Part shown: positions 49,606 to 61,186 of the stretch, piece after piece
Position numbering within the stretch: position 1 is the stretch's first letter
Layout: each line of letters starts with the position of its first letter
From: Acanthosepion pharaonis
Taxonomy: Eukaryota > Mollusca > Cephalopoda > Sepiida > Sepiidae
Length of the DNA: 64,000 bases
Direction of reading: 5' to 3'
NCBI GenBank assembly: GCA_903632075.3
Contig: CAHIKZ030003328.1
Span: 39,594 to 103,593 of the forward strand
Made by a program: the position numbers and the translations under genes
Notes under the pieces: model-generated
Database searches by the model: none
What the model saw: only the letters and a program-made list of their open reading frames with translations
What the model was told of the DNA's origin: nothing

Positions 49606-51259
49606 TTCAAAATATGAAAAATTGTAAAGTATATGAATCTATGCCTTTCACTGGTCAGAAATGTGGGTGATAACTAAAAAAAGAAAGATAATCAGAAAAT
49701 AACAAATGCCTGCCTTGTTGCCAATGGTCATGAAGTAGATTTGGCAAGCTTTAACTTTTTTGTGCTGACAAAAATTTTTTTTTTTTTTTATTCTCTATCT
49801 TCACTCCTTTGGCAATATTTATTTATAAGATTATAAAAAAATATGTGAACCAAGTACAATGCTATGTTTACTATTTACCTTTGATAAAAATAATTATTAT
49901 TTACCATTTTATAAAGAAAAAAATGTGAAAAATCTTTATTCAAAAATTTTTTAAAAAAGTATCAAAATATGTAAACCATTTACAATGAAATATTTATTAT
50001 ATATCATTTTATAAATAACTATGAGAACAAGCTTTTTATTCATAATTTTATAAACATATAAATAAATTGTTGCACAAAAAAGAAATGCCTTGCAAAAATT
50101 TTTTTTTTCAAAATTTAGAATAACAATTACATCATTTTCTGTTTATTTAAACTTTAATAAATTTGTGAATAAAAATATTTATTTCTTTTTTAAATTAAAA
50201 AATAATAAACATTATATTAGCTGGTTAGCATTTTTAGAATGTTGTAAATCTAAAATTATTCTTGTAAATAAACAACTTTATAAATAAATAGTATTTAATA
50301 TTTTAACTTCAAGTTCTCAAAGGACAAAAAATGCATTAATTCACTTTCATATGCTTGGATTTTATTAAAATTCAAATCATTGCTTTTTATAACAACAAAC
50401 ATTCCCAATGGAGTGAAAGTAGTTAAAATAATAACAATGTCAACAACCCCCCATCCCCCAAAAAACGTCTTTTTGATCCAATTCTTTTGTGTGCATGAAG
50501 GTAAAAGAAGATTTTAATTTTTTTAAGCAGATTCTCCAACCTGCAGCCAAAAAGCTATGTCTCTGGTGATGTTAGCAACATTTGTTATGAGTTTGCAAGT
50601 TGAGACAATTGATTTCACATCAGCATTTTTGTAGGGTAATATGCTGGGGAAAGAGATATCATAATTTACACACACTTAGAGATAACTAATTAAAGCCAAA
50701 TTTATGCAATTATTAAAAAACATAACTGCACACCAATTTTTGTCTACTTAAGTTACACACAAACACATATCACACTACACTCAAAACAAATTTTAAAACA
50801 AACACATATATACCAGAGTGCTAGCCATTATCAACACAACTCTTGCTTATAACTATGTCAATACATTTCTCTTGTATAGGCTATAAGAGGAGCTGAACAG
50901 AGCACAGAGAAGAGAGATTTTACACATGCACACTAAACATAGAGGCTACCTGGAGCATGGCTAATTGATTTTCTGAATATTATGCTTTGAAAATGACCTC
51001 CTGTTAACACAAAAAGAGAATGGACTACACTATCGCACATGACAAGCCCAAATTGATAGCTACCAAGCTGTCAACCTGGTTAAGTACATGCTCACTCCAC
51101 ACCTCATACACCACACATTGGAATGTCACAGTATACTACTTACCAGAGACATTTTCATATCTTCTAAATGAAAATAAACCTTTGGTCATTTCTTCAAACC
51201 AGTGTCTAATTTGTTTCTCTACTCCAACCAATTTCCACCTTGGATCAGTATTCTCGTAA
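49606..51259. other. AT-rich stretch with no recognised gene
   Basis: There are several A- and T-runs and small frames (50,090-50,287 and 51,020-51,259) without domains. Nothing else is supportable, although the copia remnant that follows may extend a little leftward in a form I cannot read. Confidence 0.5.
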
Positions 51260-51990
51260 TTCATTGTGAATGATTTTATATTCTATGGAAATTAATATTT
51301 TAAGAAAGATGTGATTTCAGAATTAAAAAGGATGTTCAAAGTAGGTACTCAGAACAATAGAACATTCAAATATTTGGGATTGACTGTTAAGTAGTCCAAA
51401 AATAGAATTTCTCTAGATCAAATCATCTGCATCACCAATATAATTAAAATAAAAAAAAGGAGAAAAAATGATGAGCTAAGTCTAGATGGAAAAAGATTTG
51501 CTGGTCAAATGATGTGGGTATCTATCTACCAAGACACATATCACATATATAGTTTGATATCTGTAAAATGAGTACTATTGCAAAATAGCCTAAAGTGAAA
51601 ATGCATTTTGAAGCCAATAAGTCATTAGCAAATATGAGACCCAGCAGAGGTTTCATATTTTTTCTAAAATTGGGAAAAAGCTCAAAATTGAAGATTCGTT
51701 GTTATTAGTGTAGCAGCTGATGTTAGGGTTTTAATAATGTCTACGGAAATATTTCAATTGTAGTGCTTTGCAAAGCTAACAAAGCATCTCTCAGGTAGAG
51801 ACAATGAATTCAACAAACCTTGTTAGTGATCATCTGCTGTGGGTTGATGTGGCAAGAGTTAAAGAGATCTAAGATGAAATCCAAATTGAATGGATTGGGG
51901 GTTGCAAGGAAATCACAGACTGCTTACAAAGGCAGGGGCTTCCCCTGAGATACTAAAAGATATTTTGCCTCAATAACTGTTTTGATATTT
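51260..51990 (+). pseudogene. Ty1/copia polyprotein remnant (RT-RNase H to C-terminus)
   Basis: Ordered copia features are readable through frame changes. They are VNDFIFYGN at 51,263 (position of the catalytic VDD, with the first Asp now Asn), DVISELKRMFKVG at 51,308, FKYLGLTVK at 51,365, RISLDQ, GQMMWVS at 51,503, FDICKMSTIAK at 51,553, KVKMHFEANKSLANM, and near the end EWIGGCKEITDCLQ at 51,888 followed by GLPL. This series matches the last third of copia Pol: motif C of reverse transcriptase, connection, and RNase H C-terminal tail. I infer a GalEa-like marine-invertebrate lineage from the FKY.GL....LDQ style. No LTR is recognisable at either side. Confidence 0.78.
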
Positions 51991-52129
51991 GTGCCCAATA
52001 ATTTAAGAGGAGATTTACAATGTTAATGTTGAGTTATTTAACATTATTTTGTATTTGTGTAGTCATCTCCATTATTTAGCATAGCATTGGGTTTTAGAAT
52101 AAAAATGCTGAACAGCTAACATGTGTTAT

Positions 52130-53045
52130 ACTTTGCTGCAAATTACATTTCTTTCAGATTCACTGTGCATGTCATCCAGATGTGAGCATTAAGAAAGCAA
52201 AACTTAAAAAGGTCATTTTTGTGCAGGTGCTCTGAACATGATATCTGGCCCACAAAACAAATTCCATCAAAAATACAAGACATAAAATAAACTAATCGTG
52301 AAAGTTGCCGCCAGAGAAATAATATAAACAAATGATGAGCTTAGGAGCCTGTACATTTTATTTATAAGAATGCTGTTTATGAGTGATACAAAACATGATC
52401 AACAAACTGGCTACTCTCAACCCAACAACATGGTGATTCTATTCAACTGATTTGACACACATATCTGCTTGAGAGCCACTCTCCTCCAAATATCTACACC
52501 ATACTCACATTCAGTCATTCTGCTCATACACTCTGTATCAACAACATTAGATTTATGGTTTGACTAATCCACTCCAGGCCCCTCTCAACATCTTCACTAT
52601 GACCCAACATATCTGTTAACTCCTGGTTTTACTAACAACACCCTTACACCAAATTGCTTCCCTGGCCAATGTCAACTAAAGAACAACAATTCTGCTATCT
52701 TTTCACACCTCCTCACAGGATTGTTATTGTTGTTTTCCTTTGATTTCCCATCCAACCAGAATTATGTGTGATCACAATTCATTAATCCACTTCAGGCCTC
52801 TCTTATTCTCACTAGCATAGCCTCAGTCAACTGACCCACCAATGCATCAACTCCATGCCTTACAAACTCTACCCACATTCAAAATTGCTACACCTCACCT
52901 GCACAAAGACATTCTACTTGCATCTGCTGCATCAGCAAATACAAAAAAGAATTTTATATTTATAATTTTTATCTTTTTTATTTTACCTCACCAATGGTAT
53001 TGTTGTTTTGTTTATTCTCCCATGCTACCATACATGTGTTGTATT
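52130..53045 (+). repeat. Dispersed composite repeat R4, copy 2 (first segment only)
   Basis: It shares TTTCAGATTCACTGTGCATG, TTAAGAAAGCAAAA, GTGCAGGTGCTCTGA and CCACAAAACAAATTC with 43,190-43,340. Farther right, TTTTACCTCACCAATGGTAT and TGTTGTTTTGTTTATTCTCC match 43,628-43,680. Internal parts are rich in CTCC.AC and CATCAACTCC words. Confidence 0.65.
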
Positions 53046-53094
53046 TAGCCTGTGATGCAAAATCAAAACACTCTTGATTTATTAAGCATAACTT

Positions 53095-53215
53095 AGATGT
53101 GTCACAAGCCAGAAAGTATGGAGCAACCAGTCAGGATTGAACTCACTACTTATCTGTAACTGATTTGGTGAAATAAGTTTACTAAACATTACATTGCATC
53201 AAATAGCTCAATTTC
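53095..53215 (-). repeat. Possible tRNA-derived SINE relic
   Basis: On the minus strand GAGTTCAATCCTGACTGG resembles a B box, with a diverged possible A-box region about 50 bases upstream. Weak by eye. Confidence 0.35.
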
Positions 53216-55634
53216 TCATTGTTGTGAGCATAGTTCTCACTGAATTTGGGCCATGTGCTTGATTAAAATGACTTTAATAAATGTTTGTCACAAAATTTAC
53301 ATGATGGAAGCTGCTGCAAACATTAAAGGTAAGTCTAAATTTAAAATCTCAAGGTTTAGAAATCATGTGAAGTCATGTAAATTCTATTTAGGTTAAAAAG
53401 ATAACTTTCAATTATTAGCATTGCATTTTACCAACATATTCATTAAATTCAATCATCTATTTCAGGTATAATTATTTTTTTTTTTAAATAAAGATTGTCA
53501 ATTATGTATGCAGACTAAGTTCTCCATGATGAATCACTCTTCTTTGGAATATGGTTGGTCTTATTGTTTTGGTTAAAGAAAAACATTTAAACAACAATTA
53601 GTCTGCATCTCTTTTGAAATATGAGAAAGTATTTTGCTATTTATTTGAATATCAATCATATCTTTTTTTTTATGTTTGCAAGTCAAAGATTTTGTAAGAT
53701 TTTCAGAATTACTCCATAATAAATTGTTTTCCTTAAAACAAGGGAAACCTAAACTGATCAAGTTGTTCAGATTTAGCGTTTTTTATTATTATTTGCTTTC
53801 ATTTAGTCTTTCCTTTCAATTCCTTGAAAATTGATGGCATCATCAAACTGGCCAATTGAAGACACTTGGTATTTAAAAGAGCACAAATTATTAAGAGATA
53901 ATTTGGTATCATTATTGGGAAATCAGTATAATGAAATATTGGTAATGGATAGACAATAGCCTATTAGAAAATTTGAATTTCTTTCATTGGAAAGATCACT
54001 GACTTCATAAAATCAATGTTTAGGAGATCATTCAAAACAATACAATCATGGTTTTATTGTTGATATTTACAGTTTAGCTTAGTCTGGAACAAAACTGCAA
54101 GTATGATGTATTTAGTATGGCCCAAATTCACCAAACTTCAGAGTAGTAATGGTCTGTTAGACTAGAACATGAGCCATTAAATTGAAAATCTACTTGATTA
54201 ATCTTCAAGGTTTTTTTTTTTTGCACTGATTCAACAATACTTTTTAATTTGTTACATACCTCAGACTTATTTCATTTTAAAAGCACATTTTCATGGATCT
54301 TGCTTTCATCTGTAGTACTTCACAATGTCATTTTAGTTAACAATATCTCTACAAGTTAATTTGAACTCTATGAATGACAGCACTGCTATAATTGTTTATA
54401 ATGATATAAACATATATAATATTATATAAACACTGCTATAATTTTTACAAGCCATACAGTTGTGCCTGGTATGAGGAGAATTAAGCTTAGATGCAGGAAA
54501 AGATTGTGTAGATATTATATGGGAGAAATCTCTGAAACAATGCTGAAAAATTAATATATTGCACCTACCCACATCACAAACAGAAATAATTATGTAGCCA
54601 GTTTCCATTTGGTGACAATGACATAAATGTTGAAAACACTTAAATTCCACTTGATTAAAAAATGTGTTTAGGTTTTTGTATTTTTGTAATTGAACTATAT
54701 TTCACAAATAAACATGATATTTTCAAATTATAATAAATTTCCAGAATTCCAATAAATTCTCAATTTAATTCAATATCAAATTATAGCAATTTAGAAGAAT
54801 AAAATTATGGTCTAAGGGAAATAAATACATGGACATCAAAAACAGTAACTTTCAAAATAGGTATAATAAATATATATTAAAAATAGCATATGTTTATATA
54901 ATAATTTGTGTATATAATATGGTAAGAAGCAGCAATTAACAATATCCAACAAATTTGATTGAAAAACAAACAAGAAATGTCTAACAGAATTTACTTCCCA
55001 TTGAGAACAACATGACCCTGTGTTTAAATTTCCAGTTTAATGGAGGTAACAACATTTTAGGCTACAAGAGTTAATAAATAACAAAATTTGAGAATTCATC
55101 AAATTAATGTGTTCATAAATCCCTAAAAATGGCTGTCTTGAAATTTTTTTCACATCAATTTCACTCATTTTCCATTGTATTTTCTTTTGTTGTTTATTAG
55201 TTTCCAACTTTGGCCCATGATGCAGATAACATGTCAAGAAAATTTGGGAAATGGTTTATAAGAAATACAAAATAATTTGTTTCTCATGAAGACTCCAAAA
55301 TAGTTTTTTTTTAAAAATATAAATGCACTCTCATTTAGACATGGGTGCAAATTTTGGAGGATTTAGGCATGTTGTAGTTCCTTTGTGCCAAAACATTTAT
55401 AGTAAATTGCCTTAAACAAAGACAGGAAATTTGGGAAGATTTAATAATTTCATAGAATCTCTGGCTGCAGAATCTTAACCAACTTGTCACATACATGGAA
55501 TACAAATCCAGAATATGATGACACTCTAGAGACTGAAGATAATATAAATTAAATCAAAGAATAGTTTTTTGGCTTCGCATCTTTTCATGAACTGGGATAA
55601 ACAGGTACAACAATAGGATAACAACAACACTCAG
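53216..55634. other. AT-rich stretch with no recognised gene
   Basis: It contains homopolymer T-runs (about 53,468 and 54,211) and TA-rich DNA at about 54,870-54,920. Small frames have no recognisable domain. No RNA gene or tandem array is visible. Confidence 0.5.
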
Positions 55635-56125
55635 AAAACAGTCTGCCTGCCTTATGTAAAGGGGTTATCAGAGAAAATATAAAGGGTCAGTAATCCATAT
55701 AACATCAGGACAATCTTCAAAAGCTGAACAACACTTCGCAGATATCTCTTCCGAGTAAGCCCCTCCCCAATAGAGGAGAACATGACTAAAGTCTGTGTGA
55801 ATGCCATCCTGTGCAGCTGTGGAAAAAAAATATAAGGGGAGACAGGCCGCCTCCTTAGGGTAAGGCTTCAAGAACACCAAAAAGCTCTAACATGAGGGGA
55901 GGCGGAAAAATCAGGCATGGCTGACCACATATGGAGAGAGAGAGAGGGAGATCACTGTCCTCTTTGGGATCAGGTTGAGATCATAGACAAAGAACATCAT
56001 TGAAAAATTCATAAACTTAAGGAATCAACACATCTGCTAGGCCAAAAAAATCTCCCAAACCGCACAGGCATAGAAATGAATACAATTTGAAAACCAGTAA
56101 TAAGGAGTGCCAGAGAAAAGCAATC
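55635..56125 (+). pseudogene. PLE fragment: RT tail plus GIY-YIG endonuclease, broken
   Basis: One main frame reads, with stops, KTVCLPYVKGLSEKI*R, PYNIRTIFKS*TTLRR and then CSCGKKI*GETGRLL. It continues RVRLQEHQKAL, EAEKSGMADHIW, CPLWDQVEIIDKE, LLGQKNLPNRTGIEMNTI and KPVI. This is the C-terminal part of a Penelope-like protein: the end of the reverse transcriptase (LPYV.GLS.KI) joined to the GIY-YIG nuclease. The nuclease Arg/His/Glu-type positions appear kept in GETGR, QEHQ and LKES, but the Tyr-Ile-Gly box is broken by TAA. The first segment is nearly identical to VCLPYVRGLSEKIQR at 58,588-58,632, so both come from one family. Confidence 0.88.
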
Positions 56126-56199
56126 ACGAAAATTGTAATATGAGAATCCACAAAAAGGAAAAATCACACAAATAACTTTGATAAAATGAGACACACAAC
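56126..56199. other. Spacer after PLE endonuclease fragment
   Basis: Short unassigned stretch, possibly PLE 3' noncoding sequence. Confidence 0.3.
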
Positions 56200-57135
56200 A
56201 CTGTTTTATGCTTTGTTGCAATTAGATCACTTTCCGATTCATTCTGCATGCTAGCGAGATGTGAATGCAATGAAGACAGAACAAAATCAAAAGTCATTTT
56301 CTGCACATAGGCTCCAAGCATCACATCCAGTCCATGAAGCAAGTGCCTACAATGAATGCAACACTGGCCAGTTGTGAACATTCTCACCAAAAAGATGTCC
56401 GTGGGGACTGCCAAATCTGCTTGAAAATTGTTTGGCTATTCTGAGTTTTGACTGGGTGAATAAAAATCAATGTAAAACAAAGAGAAAACAAATTTTTTTT
56501 ATAAAAAAAATTTTTTTTTTTGTGTTTTTGGCTGGCATGAAGCCAACTACTATAAAACACCAATAAATACCTTCATCCAGGAATTTTATTTTTATTTTTT
56601 AACTCATTTCAACTCAAGGTTTGAAAGCTACTAAGAAACAAGGAGATACAGAATGTACAAAATATGAGAAAAAAAAAAACATTAAGGAAAGAGAACAATA
56701 GAAGAAGAGGGATCAAGAAGACAGATGATGACTGGCATAACATTTAAATTTTTGAAGATTGAAATTGACTAGAAAGCAACAGGCCAGAAGAGAGTTTTGC
56801 AAGCGAGAAGTGTAAGAGAAGAAAGTGTTAGCCTAGAACTTATCATTATAACTTACCATTACATCTAGCCATTTCAATTGTAAAATGATGAGACCTAGCT
56901 GCCAATCTAGTACTGCACTTAAATTCATAAAGTCAAAGTACCAAAGAGAAAAGCAAATCAGAAGAATTACAATGAAAATATTTATAGAAAAGGCACTGAG
57001 AAGCTATGTCATGATGATGTAGGGAAAATGAATGAAGCCAAGATGCTAGGTCAGGACTGATAACATTGCAGATTCTATGGATTTCTTCAAGAATCATCAA
57101 ATATATAGCAGAAGCACCAGACTAAGGAGGATTAT
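56200..57135 (+). repeat. Dispersed composite repeat R4, copy 3
   Basis: Same order as copy 1: CTTTCCGATTCATTCTGCATG and TCTGCACATAGGCTCCAAGC (56,230-56,320); AATATGAGAAAAAAAAAAAC..TTAAG and GTGTAAGAGAAGAAAGTGTT (56,660-56,830); GAATGAAGCCAAGATGCTAGG and TATAGCAGAAGCACCAGA (56,990-57,130). The segments are closer together than in copy 1, which has gained LINE and R3-like pieces. Confidence 0.7.
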
Positions 57136-57199
57136 AATATTTTAAGAATGGCTTTCAATATTATATGATCTTTTATTATCTGTCTAGATCTCCGAGATG

Positions 57200-57345
57200 A
57201 GGTATTATGATTACTTGTATTTATATTATTCAGACTATTACCCTCATCTTCACAGTGTCTTGGCCATTATATGCTCTGGCCTTCTTCAGGTGACTGAATT
57301 TGTGAACTGAACCCTTTATTTAACAATTAAGTAGATTGAAAGGCC
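57200..57345 (-). mobile_element. PLE terminal segment T4, minus orientation
   Basis: The reverse complement carries CACCTGAAGAAGGCC, AGAGCATATAATGGCC and AATAGTCTGAATAAT, as in the other terminal segments. GGCC...GGCC would form a perfect short stem between the two core words. The second core word is decayed (CAAGAC instead of CGAAAC). It lies, inverted, directly upstream of the plus-strand PLE reverse transcriptase. Confidence 0.65.
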
Positions 57346-58634
57346 AGAAGATGACAAACAAGGTTCTTCACCAATCAGTAAAGGCAATAGTATCAATCAA
57401 CACCAGCTGAGCAGCTCTGAGAAGTCAGTTCTAAACAAGAGTTTCAACTTCACCACATCCATCAGGCAGATACCGTACTTGAACATCATTGCTCAAATTG
57501 AGGAAATGGCCTTGAAATTCCTTCAGTCTCATGTGGATGAAAAAAAGTGAGACAGACACTGGAGAAAGCTAAGCCACCCAAATCAAACATAATGAAACTG
57601 AGAGGCTGGCAATCAAAACTCTACAGAGGAATGAAAGCATCATCATACTACTTTCTAACAAAGGCAATGCAACTATAGTTATGGACAAATCAGAATATAC
57701 AAAACACCTGGAAGACCTCATTGCTAATGGCAGCTGCAGTAAAAAAATATCTTACAATGAAAACAGAATGCAAACTGTCACAGATCCTAATCAAGAACAA
57801 GGGCCATGTCGCTCTTAAGACATACAAGCAGTCGTCACAGTGCTACACTAAGCTACCTCACATATATGGTCTCCTAAAAGATTCATAGAGATGGTATTCT
57901 GCTCACGCCAATTGTTAGCTTCAAAAGGCTTCATGTGCCACCTTCTGAGTTGCTTCCTAGTAGATATGATCAACTCATTAATCGAAAAGACACAATCATA
58001 TATTCAGAACTCTGTCCACTTCATGGAAATAAAGAAAGATCCCATTCAATCCAACCAGATGGTAAGCCTGGACATGGTGAATTTGTTCACCAAGGTTCCC
58101 ATGGAGGAGGCACTCTTGGTAGTGAGGGGCAGACTGGCCTTGGACTCCTCCCTAGGAGGACAGACCACTTTACCAATAGATAACCTGATGAGATACTAAC
58201 TTTCTATATGCAAACTACTTAAGAATGGGATCAGACATATTTACAGGATGAGGACTTAGCAATTGGAACACCATTATCACCAGCAATGGCAGACCTTTAT
58301 ATGGAATGCTATGAGGAAATGGCATTAAAGTCAGCACCACTAACACCAACCCTATGGCTGAGATACATAGATGACATCTTCATACTGTGGCCATATCGTC
58401 TACCACTTACAACATTGAGCAAAAGTCATAATAAGTGGCAATCTAGAAGCATACGAACAATAAATGGTCAGTATAAGCAGTACCCTACAATACAACTACC
58501 ACCCTGGTTACATGACAGCAGCTCCCAAAAACTGGGATAATAGGTTAGAAGAGGATAACAGCACTCAGAAAACAGCTTCAGTCTGCCTACCCTATGTAAG
58601 GGGATTATCAGAGAAAATACAAAGGATATGTGGT

Positions 58635-58640
<6 letters not shown>
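57346..58640 (+). pseudogene. PLE reverse transcriptase remnant with intact YIDD
   Basis: Frames in order read FNFTTSIRQIPYLNIIAQIE, LAIKTLQRNESIIILLSNKG with NATIVMDKSEYTKHLEDL, then TQSYIQNSVHFME and motif A SLDMVNLFTKVPMEEAL (catalytic Asp at 58,071). Next come LADLYMECYEEMAL-like residues (MADLYMECYEEMAL at 58,286) and motif C WLRYIDDIFILW (YIDD at 58,364-58,375, both Asp kept). YNYHPGYMTAAPKNW and VCLPYVRGLSEKIQRICGPY follow, after which a (TA)n run cuts the element. At least three frame changes and several stops separate these parts. This is the classic Penelope/Neptune-type layout and lacks the GIY-YIG nuclease, which survives in the related copy at 55,635. Confidence 0.9.

Positions 58641-58690
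<50 letters not shown>
58641..58690. repeat. (TA)n-(CA)n microsatellite
   Basis: About 38 bases of TA followed by about 12 of CA truncate the PLE coding remnant. Confidence 0.97.
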
Positions 58691-59000
58691 GCAGCATGGC
58701 CTGGCGTTTCCTGTGCTTGATTAAAAAAAAAATCATACAACTCATACAGCAATCGCTATCACTTGACTTAAAATAGTTTTTTCCCTTCCTTGCCTTTTAA
58801 AGGAGTGCCCTTTGCCATGCTGATGTTGCTACATGCCTTACTTCTTGCCTATCTCACACTGCAAATTTTTTCTAAGCTCTATACTAAACATTATATCTGT
58901 TACAAAAAAAGAACTAAACAAATTGAACACAAAATGATCAGCTTTAAAAAAGGACTCATAACTGGGAAAACCGAATGAAAAAAAGAATGTTAAATACTTT
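58691..59000. other. Unrecognised stretch
   Basis: AT-rich with a 62-codon frame lacking any domain; nothing supportable. Confidence 0.45.
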
Positions 59001-59455
59001 TTCACACGCAACCCAGTTCTGCAGAATCAGAATCAACATTGAGTTTAAGCAAGCAAATGAGCCAATTGGAGTAAAGTGCCATGCAGATTTAAATTTTTCC
59101 CCACTTGTGACGAATGCAGCTATTGATTTTTTTTTTGCATGCTAGCATGCTAGTAAACATTCATGTCAGTCAGCTGTTGGCTCTCACGTTGGCCAATAGA
59201 ATTTTCCTGCCTATTTGTGGCAGCCAGCTATAGGCTCTCACTCTGGCCAGTACAAAATGGCCACAAAAACTGCCTTAGAAGCATGAAAAAATTGATTATT
59301 TTCACTATCGATGGGAGTTGGGAAATGCAAAGTTGGTCTTGTCCTTTCCACTAACTTGGAGCATGTGCATGTAAATTTTGGAGCAAATCCGTTGAAAATT
59401 GAGGATGTGCATTCGTTACACACACACACACAGCTTTTTATAGATAGAGATATGC
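59001..59455. repeat. Probable dispersed element with internal duplication
   Basis: CAGTCAGCTGTTGGCTCTCACGTTGGCCA-like words (59,170-59,205) repeat as CAGCCAGCTATAGGCTCTCA and CTCTGGCCA (59,220-59,250), a period of about 50 bases. GCATGCTAGCATGC (59,138) is a palindrome. The unit ends with an (AC)n tract and TTTATAGATAGAGATATG, a style of end seen in many invertebrate short elements. Open frames on both strands here have no domain. Confidence 0.5.
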
Positions 59456-60179
59456 TGGTTTCTGAAAGAAAAAAAAATATGGTTTGCCAGAGTTTGGTCA
59501 ACAGATGAACATAATCTAGACCAATATTCTAAGTTTACCTTAGCATCTTGCCAATACAATAACCCATACTTTTTCCCTTAATAACATCACTATCATATTT
59601 TAAGAAGTTTTAAATGCCTGAAAATTAAAATACATTTCTTCTAAAAATAATGGTAAAACTGCTGAAATGACTAAACCAAGAATTAATGCTTTTTTGTTCT
59701 ATCATGGTGGCACTGCCACATTTTTTTAAAATAACTGGAAGAAAAAGCTTAAACAGCTTAATTGTAAGACTGGTTCAGGGTAAAAAAAAAGGCTTCAAAA
59801 AAAAATAATAGCATTCCATGGTCAATGATTGAATGGGTCGTGAATCAGATTAGTTAAATTTATGATAGAGATAACTAACATTACCTCACCTTGTGCCACA
59901 CTTGTCTTTTCATGCAATAAATCTATGCTTTCTATAGTCAAAATGATAAGGATCAAAGGGTAGTATCTGTTCCAGCAAGCCATCATCATTTTTCAGATAC
60001 TCAGCTTTTTTGTGTATATACATTTTTGTGTCAGCATGATTGCTACAAGTAGTAATGTGTTGTGATGTTATATCTGGTGCGATGTGTAAATTGTCGCTAT
60101 TTTATATTTTTAATTTCACACATGCATGTTGCTTGTTTTTGATTTTGTTGACTGAACACTATAGTAGGGTCAATTGGAA
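59456..60179. other. AT-rich stretch, nothing recognised
   Basis: No coding similarity, tandem unit or RNA gene is visible. Confidence 0.5.
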
Positions 60180-60560
60180 AAAGAGAATCTGTGAGAAAAA
60201 GAGCACCATGACAATTCACTCCTCCAGAAATCTGGAAATGGCATGATGTACTGCTTGGCATTCATGCCAGAAGCTCCAATGCAAACATTTCAGAATGTTT
60301 TGGGTGTCAATCTAAGGACAGTACAGAGGATTCAGAAAGAGTTGGCTGTGTCTAATGGTGATTATGAAGGTGTTTGGAGTGATGTTAACATTATATCTCC
60401 ATTCATTTTTCCCACAGGGCCTCAGACTCAACACAGAAGCCTATATCAAATGCCTCAAGGAGCTAGTCAAAGAGGGTGACTGCTGGAAAACCCTATGTCT
60501 GGCAACAGGACTCTGTGTACCATTGGAAAAATTGATGGTTCATGTGGGAGGAGTAAGATA
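60180..60560 (+). pseudogene. Mariner-type (IS630/Tc1/mariner) transposase remnant
   Basis: The frame from 60,243 gives a helix-turn-helix-like LGVNLRTVQRIQKEL (60,300-60,344) and SNGDYEG, then jumps directly to SDVNIISPFIFPTG. A frame change leads to LRLNTEAYIKCLKELV, and another to KPYVWQQDSVYH (60,488-60,523), which holds the second catalytic Asp (60,508) of the DDE/D triad. In intact proteins of this group about 100 or more residues, including the first catalytic Asp, separate GDYEG from the S(D/G)...PPFIF segment; that block is missing. The copy is therefore internally deleted and twice frameshifted. No terminal inverted repeats were recognised. Confidence 0.8.
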
Positions 60561-60612
60561 CTTACCCGCGTTGTTGTTCTGGACATTAAAAATTGGTAAA
60601 AAGATGATAACT

Positions 60613-60655
<43 letters not shown>

Positions 60656-60665
60656 ATAATAATAA
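60613..60665. repeat. (AC)n-(AT)n microsatellite
   Basis: About 30 bases of AC followed by AT and AATAAT repeats. Confidence 0.97.
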
Positions 60666-60814
60666 TTCATCATGTCTAGAAGAATCTAGGTGACTATATA
60701 TATATAGAGAGAGAGAGGAAGGGAGAGAGTAATTCATCGTCTAAAAGAATCCTCCACGGAATGCAAAAAAGCACAGAACGTTGTGTTCTATTTGGACTCA
60801 TCAGTAGTACGCAT

Positions 60815-60884
60815 CCACTACCGAGAATCGAACCCGGACCGTTACGATACAGAACAAAGCATTATAACACTGGACCAACGGGCC
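60815..60884 (-). repeat. tRNA-like head of a SINE, copy 1
   Basis: The minus strand begins GGCCCGTTGGTCCAGTGTTA (A box region) and has a clear B box, GGGTTCGATTC, in CCGGGTTCGATTCTCGG, which forms a T stem with one G-U pair. The length is about 70 bases. The acceptor ends and anticodon stem pair poorly, so a working tRNA is unlikely. A diverged second copy at 61,187 and shared flanking words (TAATTCAT..GTCTA, AAATGCA) show it is a dispersed element. Confidence 0.75.
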
Positions 60885-60959
60885 TCGGCGTCGAAGAAGA
60901 AACTGACTAGACTCGATATAGCGCCTCTATTTTACTAAATTATTTCCGTGGTGATACTC

Positions 60960-61070
60960 ATATATTACACGTAACCCTAATGGATTGTGCCCCCAAGAGT
61001 CACGTCTTCTTTCCCCAATCGCTCAATCCAGAGCATTAGATACTGGACCAAAAAGGACAGAATTTGGGGA
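60960..61070 (-). repeat. Further tRNA-like SINE fragment
   Basis: On the minus strand TTTGGTCCAGTATCTAATGC and CTGGATTGAGCG resemble an A box and anticodon-arm region of the neighbouring SINEs, but no convincing B box follows. Confidence 0.4.
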
Positions 61071-61186
61071 GGGTTGAATAATCATTGATAGTAATTCATT
61101 AAGTCTAATTTATCCTCAAAAAAAATGCAGAAATCATTGGACGACCGTTAAGTCAAGGAATTTGGAATAAAATCAGCAGTACGAAT

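Noticed and set aside
60815..60884. Functional tRNA gene
   Set aside because: The B box and T stem are good but the acceptor and anticodon stems do not pair, and a second degenerate copy lies nearby, so a SINE is the better reading.
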